NCBI RefSeq assembly: GCF_014898815.1 | Contig: NW_026515468.1 | Location: forward strand, 1-64,000 | Reading direction: 5' to 3' | Length of the DNA stretch: 64,000 nt | Source: Panonychus citri | Taxonomy: Eukaryota; Arthropoda; Arachnida; Trombidiformes; Tetranychidae | Shown: positions 56,901-64,000 of the stretch, one piece after another | Numbering within the stretch: position 1 is the stretch's first letter | Layout: each line of letters begins with the position of its first letter | Program-made: the position numbers and the translations under genes | Notes under the pieces: generated by a model | Database searches by the model: none | The model's input: only the letters and a program-made list of their open reading frames with translations | Told to the model about the DNA's origin: nothing

Positions 56901-57972
56901 ATACAGCTCGATCCATTTGCTCGACTAGTATACTTTGGTAATGAAGTAATTTTTTCATGGTATCATTGATCTCAGTCAGAGTGTTAAAAACGGGCAAGTC
57001 CTCCTTAAAATGTAACGTCAGGTCAAAAATACCATTTATGAAAGCGCTAAGAAACAATTGAGTAGAAAAAAGAAATCATATTAATGAGAATTTGTTGTAG
57101 AAAATAAAGAAAAAAAATAAATCAAAATGTTCAACAACAAAGTAACCGGATGGATATAAGCAAAAAGGGAAATCAGGGAGAGAGATTGTAGAAAGGAAAT
57201 TAACTGAAACAATCAATGAATGAGCCCCTGATTCTTGATTGTTAACTAAATTAGTCATCGAGTTAGCAACTAAGAGAAATGAAAAGTGTTGAGAAAGTCA
57301 AAATTCTGGATGTCTCATCAATCCTGAAGGTGATGGTAATACACAACAATTAAGCAGAAAACTATTGTTGTTAAGGAGAGAGAGACACAAATGAACACAG
57401 GATGTTGATAATGGTGATGGAAATTATGTTTCCAATTAGATAAAATGATTCTTGGTGATATAATCGCCTGAGTTTATAAGATTCAATGGTCATCCCATGA
57501 TTGTAATTATCTTGATTGTATTTAGAAAGATATTGTAATTGTTTATCTACCCTTTGGATCGTTTGAATGAATCAGCCGAATCTATCATATCATGACACAA
57601 CTTGATGACCTAAACAGGGAAAGATGATAGAAAAAGGGAAGATAAAGAAACAGAGGGAAGATTAATTAAAAGATCAACAAATATGGTTTCAATTGGATGA
57701 GATAAATTATCATGATATATGAATAAAATCAGGAGATCATGAAACCAAACAAGATGAGAAAATGTGAGAAACAAAAAGACAAGAGAAAAAATCTCACCTT
57801 TACAAGCTTATCCTCCAATTTTCGGATATCATCTTCATTTTTGCTTAGCGTTGATCTACAATTAACATGATAAGACAATTAATATCAAGGTAGATTGTAT
57901 TGATCTGATTAATTCTTACCTGAAATTAGGTGAATCTTTGAGACATTCATCGAGAGTAACAATGGATTTCAT
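53929..57972 (-). CDS. ACAP-type ArfGAP (BAR, PH, ArfGAP, ankyrin repeats)
   Basis: Centaurin-beta/ACAP protein that activates GTP hydrolysis on Arf6-type GTPases at endosomes and plasma membrane. Exons with matching phases: 57920-57972 (start, LDECLKDSPNFR typical of ACAPs), 57798-57855, 56644-57046 (BAR), 56400-56489, 55870-56192 (PH: GYLFKRTTNAFKTWNRRWF), 54613-55677 (ArfGAP and first ankyrins), 54430-54540 and 53929-54070. The ArfGAP zinc finger is C..C (CADC) with the second C..C (CIEC) and the Arg finger in SGVHRSLGVH. Ankyrin repeats include GMTPLHQLV and GRSPLHLAT. The third BAR exon is probably near 57190-57277 (NSMTNLVNNQESGAHS), but a one-base gap at its start and the donor could not be resolved. 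Drosophila counterpart is CenB1A. Confidence 0.92.
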
Positions 57973-60616
57973 GGTAAATCAGAAATGAGAGATTTGGGTG
58001 TTTAGTTGCCTGTTGATGGAGAAATAGAGATGAAAAAAGAAAAGAATATGAGATTAAAGAGAATAGAAAAATAATTAGAAAAGGATAAATGATGGGGAGA
58101 AGATTAAATAATCAATTAGACAAACCGAACAATCAATAAATTAACCAAAGAAACAAAATAGAAAATTAAAAACATAAACAAGAGAAATTGTTGAGCAAAC
58201 AGAAGATGAGAAAAAAATGAATGAGCGACACAGAGAGAGAAAGTGAGATGAATTAAAATGAGAGAATGAAGATAAAGATGGAAGATTCTGATAATTTATA
58301 AACAGTTAATCACCAAATAATCAGGAAACGAATGAAATTAATTTCAATGGTGAACATTAAGCCAACAGTCAACACTGAAGAGAGAAAAAAAAATAAACAT
58401 TAGAATCTATAAAAAGAGAGAAAGAGAAATTTTTTTTCTTTTTGTAGAGCTTTTCACCGGAGGGTTTAACCTCTGGAAGAAGATGATAGATGTGAAGATG
58501 GAAGAGATGATGAGAGAGGGAGAAAAATTTTCAACAAGGTTATCACTTTGAAAATTTAATCCCCCAAATTGAGTTAATTGTTAATCCAAACACTTTGATT
58601 GTTGTTAAATTTGACAGCAAATAACAAGAGTTGTCACTTAAATGGTAACTGTTCACATCTAAATGGTTAAGTTAAATTTGTGTTCGTTGATCAGTTTTAC
58701 TCTTTTTTTTTCTTGACTTGATTGTGATCATTAACAATTAGCTGAGTGTAAATTGTTAATTTAAACCAAATGACAATCAAAAAGAAATAGAATGAAAATT
58801 AAGGGAGAAAGAGAGAGAGAGAGAGAGAGATGATAATGATGATGATCAAGACGAAAAGTAAACTTGATTTAAACCTTGAGAATAGAAAATGAAGTTTTTT
58901 CTTCAACAATTTAAGATTAAATTGTTTTCTTCCACATGGCAACAATTTAATTACATGAATCAATTGATTGATCCCATTGAACTTTCAATAGATATTGTTA
59001 ATCAAATTGTTGTCTAATTTTAGTTTTACTTTGATAGTTGTAATCAATGTATTTGATTAACTTTCTCATTTCACTTAACCATTTAACTTGTTGTTAACAA
59101 TTAAGGTAACATTTATCAATCTGCTGGTTACAATTAATTGATTACCTTTGGTTTCCAATGTGATAAACAAAATGATCTAATTGTTACAAGGATAATGTTA
59201 AACTGTTGTTGAATTAAATGTTGTCATTGTTTTCACTTTCACCAATCAAACTTGTTTAGTATGACGAGTACCAATTTAAACATGGAAACTAAACTACAAC
59301 AAGTAATCCGATAAAATTAATCAATCAATCGAAGTTAAGATAAAAACCAAATTAAGACACAATCAAAGAAAAGAAATTAACAAAATTGTAAACAATTAAA
59401 AATCTTCAAATGGAAAAATTATTGATAGAAATTCAAATTAAATCGAAGGCGCGGTAATCGAAAAAGTGGTGACATCTATTGGAACTTTTGTTCAACTTGT
59501 TCTGCGAAAAATTTTATTTTCCTTTTGGGAAAATCATTTCATCTTTGACAGGATTTCAATTCTGATCGTTAGTTTGTTTGTTGTTTCTCATTTATAATTA
59601 ATTAAACATTTTAAATGTTTTTAATTAAACACTCGAAAAGTGAGCAAACCATTGGATTAAATTACTGGTTAACCTGAGATTTCCTATTGATCATCTTTAC
59701 TTCATTTTCTTCATCTTCTTCTCATTTAGAATTTCTTGTTGAGGCAAAAAAAAAAGGTAAGAGAAAAATAAAATTCTTATTCCATTATATGTGATTACTA
59801 TTCTTCTCTCTTTTGATTGTTTAATCTCTCAACTGTATCATCATTAACTGGTCAGATTATAATTGGTCCATTTTCTTCCACTTCCTTATTTCAATCAAAT
59901 TGTTTATATAATCGAAATTTTCTTCTCGCCTAATTTTGAATGGACTTTTTTTCCTCATCTTCAGCCATTGTTATTACATAGGTTTGGTTACTATTCTATT
60001 GTGTTCGTATATACGGTTACATCTATTTTTTGCTCTTCTCTTTTTTTTTCAGATGGATTAGGTTTGTTTTTTTTCTTCTTTTTTGGTTTTGTCAAGATTT
60101 AGGTGAACAGATTATGATTCTCTTCTGGTCTCAATTGACTCCCTTATTTACATTGATTTTTGTCTTTCGATTGTGTTGAGCAAGAAACAACATTTCCCCC
60201 AATCTTAAGATGAATGGATAATATTTTTCTTTTATTAATACACTAATTTAACTTTCTATTTTTCTCTTCTTCTCATTTCAATTTCTAGTTAACTGCAGAA
60301 CAATTAATAATTGATACATTTGCCAGTAAATTGAGACAAAGGAATAAATTAAATTTTCATCACTTAATCAACCATATACACCTACTTGTCCATGTCAAGA
60401 ATGATTCTAGACTCATCCTAGAAGTTGAATAATCACCAATGGTGCCAGTTATTATGTTAATGTTGTTATGCCATTACAATTATCATCTTCTGCTCTCTGG
60501 CTAATATATTTTTTTGGTATTCTACCAATACAACTACCACAACCACTACCATTACCATCATCACCATCAACAGTACTACTAAACCACCCAAAGAAAAAGA
60601 TTTGTGATCCATCAAC
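57973..60616. other. Divergent promoter region between ACAP and Trio
   Basis: No protein-coding exon supported. A likely 5' UTR exon of the Trio gene ends in a donor at about 59757 (AAAAG/GTAAGA), with an acceptor near 60289 (TTTCTAG). (GA)n at 58808-58831. Contains several upstream ATGs before 60617. Confidence 0.5.
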
Positions 60617-62761
60617 ATGCAAATGGAAAAGGTAAATGATACTCGTGATTTAGAGCAAGTGGGAGCTCGTCTCATCGAGAATGGAGCTTATGCTCAGGAT
60701 AAGATCGCCTCCATGACCGCTCAATTGAGTAGATTAGCCTCTGATTTTACCACCAGTTGGGAAGAGCGAACCACCATACTCAATTTAACTGCTACCTTTT
60801 ATCAACACGCTGAACATTATTTTAGAAATGGTGAAACTTGGTCTCGACAATGTGAAGGTCCTTGTTTTATACCAAATGAACTTAGGGAATTGGAGGAAAA
60901 AGTTCATCAATCAAAGAAACTGCTTGATGCAATTAACCGAGCATATAATGATGTGATCACCAGTAGTAATAAACTATGTTATCAACTTAACCATTTCATT
61001 AGTTTCTGCTATCAATGTAAATTTAATCCTTCATCATCTTCATCAACAACAACAGCAGCAACGGATAACAATTTTATTTCATCTTCATCTTCATCTTCAT
61101 CTACATCAACCCCATCACCTCCTTCATCATCCAGTAGACTTAGAAATCCGAAAGCTGATTACAATGAGGCAACTAAACATATTCTCGCAGTAACTCATCG
61201 TATCACCTCACATTATCGTCGAATAGAATCTCTTTTAGAGTCTAAACGTCAAAGGTTACACCTTCGTTTCTCTTTGGCACTTTTTAATGATGATGTGCGA
61301 CAAGTAATGGATTGGATTAGTACTTGTGGTGAGAGTATGTTGACCAAAAATTTTGGTATTGGTAAAATTTGAAACAGCTCAAGAATTACAAAGAATCACC
61401 AACAATTGGAAAATTATGCTCAAAATACTTATAATAATGTGGAAAAATTGAGAAGAGCTGCCGTTGAATTTGCTCGAACCGGTGAATGTGATCGTGATGA
61501 AATCTATCGAATACGTGAAGAGATGGTTGAACATTCAGAAAGATTTAAACAGCGAATTGAAAGACGTCGACGACATTTAGAACTTGGAATACGATTTTTT
61601 GAGAAAGAAAAAGATCTCAACCTTTACTTTGAGGAATTGCAAAATTATTATCGAGCAACAGATAAACCAATCGAAGCACCAAAAACCATCGAAGCCTGTG
61701 AAAGTAATTTAGACCAAATTTTAGAGCAACGTGACATTGTGGTGGCCACAGTTTTACCCGCCATCAATGAAGGAGAAACACTTTTACAAGAGTTACGAGT
61801 TCTACTCAATTCTCCAGCAAGTGATGGAGATTCAGCTTATGAAGGAAGCTCATCCAATTCATCATCTTCTTCAAATTGTCAGAATTCACCTTCTTCTCTT
61901 AAATCATCTATCCAAGCAATTGAAACTTCATTAGAAAATTTTAAACGTATGGCCAATACAATTGAAGAATTGTGGAATAATAGGAAATTTAAGATGGAAT
62001 TGTGTCTACAATTAAGATTATTCGAAAAGGATGTAGCCAATGTAATTAATGAGATACAAATTTACAAAGAGGAAGTTCGAAGAAAATACTCAGCTGATAT
62101 TCTTTTCGAGGATCTTCATTGTGCCGAACGTGCTCTCCAAGAACATAATGATCTATTCAGTCGAGTTCAAAGGCTATGTTATGATGCATTTAGTAGAGGA
62201 GAAAATCTAATCCAGGTAAATCTTTAATTCACAATCAACTAATTGATTAATTAACTTTGGAAACATTCAACTGTCAACCAGTTTTTCTGATCCACTCAAG
62301 TTTAACATTGAGACAACAACAACAACAACATATCAAATTAACGTTCTATTAATTTATTTTTTCTTTTCTTTTTAATTATAAATCTTTTTTTGTTCTTTTT
62401 CTATTTGTTCTATCAGGTTTTTGAATCATGTTCCTCTTCAATAATGATTCTTGCCGATTGCGGTTTTGATTTAGTTCCATCAACTCAAAATTCTCGTCGT
62501 ATCACCGCATTACAAATAACCCAATTACTTTTAGAATTGCTGAGAGATAAAGAGATGGACATTGAAGATGTCGCTGAAACAACTCGAGGTCATCTCGAAC
62601 AGCGTGTTCACCTTTGCCAATTTGAATCAGAAGCGAAACAAGTACTTAGCTGGATAAAAAACGCTGAATCAATGTTATCAGCCTCTTTCACGATACCTCA
62701 GTCACTTACGGAAGCTGAAAATCTCAGAACTGAACATGAACATTTTCAAGTAGCAATTGAG
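60617..62761 (+). CDS. trio: Trio/kalirin-type RhoGEF, spectrin-repeat part (3' end outside window)
   Basis: Exons 60617-62215 and 62417-62761 (phase 0), continuing beyond the window. The encoded helices match consecutive spectrin repeats of Trio/kalirin, e.g. AQNTYNNVEKL with TGECDRDEIYRI, and HLEQRVHLC with WIKNAESMLSASF and LTEAENLRTEHEHF. Low-complexity Ser/Thr stretches are inserted between helices (61030-61140, 61840-61910). An in-frame TGA lies 12 bp before the ATG, and no SEC14 domain is seen upstream, so this is either a short isoform start or the N-terminal exons lie elsewhere. One base is gained near 61364-61367 and one lost near 61392, shifting about nine conserved codons (FETAQELQR); read literally, a stop falls at 61370. 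Expected downstream domains (DH-PH, SH3) would be past 64000. Role: Rac/Rho activation in axon guidance and cytoskeleton. Confidence 0.88.
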
Positions 62762-64000
62762 GTAAGAAAAACAAAACAAAAATTATCATTCCATTTACCT
62801 GAATCTCTACCAATTATTTAATAATCACAATTAACATCCGCTCAATATAAACACCTCGCCCTGTTCACCTCTTTTTATCATCATCATCATCATGACATTT
62901 TTACATCTTCACTCTAAAGCTTGAATTTATATTTATATATATCTGATTACTATTTGTCATGATTCTTACACCACCCCCACCCCACCCACTTCTCACCATC
63001 ATTCTTGAATTACTTTACCATTTTTCTGAATTCTATCATCTATTTTTGATACTTGCAATATCCCTCATAAACCATGAACATCAAGTATATCAAATTTCAA
63101 TTCTAATCCCATTGCGATCAGAAAACAAGATTCAATTACAAACCAATCAGAATCAATAAGAAAACATCTCATTATCTGATTTAATTCAGTTTCATTTGTT
63201 ACTTCAACTTTAACCTGTCACTTGTTAAGAGTTTGTATCCTTATCCATATCAGTAGCAGTTTAATTGTATATATTTGAAATTAAGTGTCTTAATTGCTTT
63301 ATTATCAAATGAAATCATTTTTCTTTTCCTTAACCGCTAATCAGTTACTATTACAAGTTTAATCTTAATTTTCAACAATCAATGAACAAAAACCGATTTC
63401 CAATTAACATTACCAATTTAGGATAAATTTATCTACTGTCATAATCAAGATAAATCATTAATCAATTAAATCATGAGATTAATTGTTGTTGGGTGGTGGT
63501 TCTCATCAATTAATTTCTCAGAATCTTTTTCCTTCCTCTGTTTTTGAATGATGATGATGATTAAAAATGATTATGAACAATTTTTTTCATTTCATAATCA
63601 ACAATAACAATTAACTAAGTGAAAATTTCATATTTTCCATCTAATTGTTGTTCTTGATTATATTATTACTCTCATTGTTATGAGAGAGAGAGAGGTAACA
63701 ATTTAGGTAGGTCATTCAAATGATCAGATTTTTCATTCATTTTGGAAAACATTTTTACAACAATAATCGTTAGTTTTAAGGTAAACCCTAATCATTACAA
63801 CTCTTACCTGACAATCATGATTTTATTATCTCTTTTCTGTTCAGTTCTCATTGTATTATGCAAGAAAACCCATACTTCCCACCCTCCTCTTCCTCTCTCT
63901 CACTCACTCACTCACTCTCTCCCTCTTTTATCCTCTCTATCATCACCATCTCTCCCACTCATTTGTAACTTGCACGGTTTTCATTTCATTCAGTACATCA
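62762..64000 (+). other. Trio intron (incomplete)
   Basis: Starts with GTAAGA after the Glu codon at 62761. No further Trio exon recognised before the window end. Contains CT-rich and (CACT)n-like repeats at 63890-63920. Confidence 0.6.

Noticed and set aside
59863..60102. Hydrophobic ORF upstream of Trio
   Set aside because: Low-complexity Phe/Ser translation of a T-rich stretch in the probable 5' UTR intron; no domain, no homologue recognised.

Overview
The window is animal nuclear DNA: AT-rich, with short GT-AG introns, pyrimidine-rich promoters and animal-specific proteins (receptor tyrosine kinase, animal type I fatty acid synthase, Trio/kalirin, ACAP). Short single-exon DEG/ENaC-like channels next to gustatory receptors, in tandem expanded copies, are typical of spider mites. 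A Tetranychus-like chelicerate is the best guess; this is inference from gene content, not a database match.

Layout. 1 to about 8.57 kb: a 3'-truncated Ty3/gypsy element on the minus strand (element 1) with decayed gag-pol and an unusual third ORF. 8.6-13.8 kb: the C-terminal two thirds of an animal fatty acid synthase (DH to TE), whose 5' end coincides with the LTR of element 1, plus a small duplicated ER-domain relic. 14.7-25.3 kb: an array of DEG/ENaC-like channel genes alternating with gustatory receptor genes and relics, with a 1.0 kb non-autonomous TA-flanked inverted-repeat element. 26.19-37.44 kb: a nearly complete, recent Ty3/gypsy element (element 2) with two LTRs of about 988 bp and a 4-bp target duplication, lodged 98 bp upstream of a fifth DEG/ENaC gene. 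39.4-44.2 kb: three divergent eIF5A-like genes, two of them in a 2.6-kb tandem duplication. 47.1-49.6 kb: an Nrk/MuSK/Ror-type receptor tyrosine kinase. 50.0-50.8 kb: a canonical eIF5A gene. 51.4-52.4 kb: a secreted sushi-domain protein on the minus strand. 53.9-58.0 kb: an ACAP-type ArfGAP on the minus strand. 60.6 kb to past 62.8 kb: spectrin-repeat exons of Trio/kalirin, running off the right edge.

The right third (47-64 kb) looks like conserved housekeeping, signalling and cytoskeletal genes. The left two thirds is dynamic: retroelements, chemosensory or channel gene birth and death, and neofunctionalising or decaying eIF5A copies.

The two observations I rate highest are (a) the third ORF shared by both gypsy elements, which joins a RING-like finger, a TRAF-like zinc finger and a REX-type exonuclease fold whose catalytic acids appear to be lost, and (b) the eIF5A paralogues that keep the fold and intron but have altered or lost the hypusine loop. 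Single-base indels at A/T runs recur in many genes here, so some apparent pseudogenes could be consensus errors; this is flagged where it matters.
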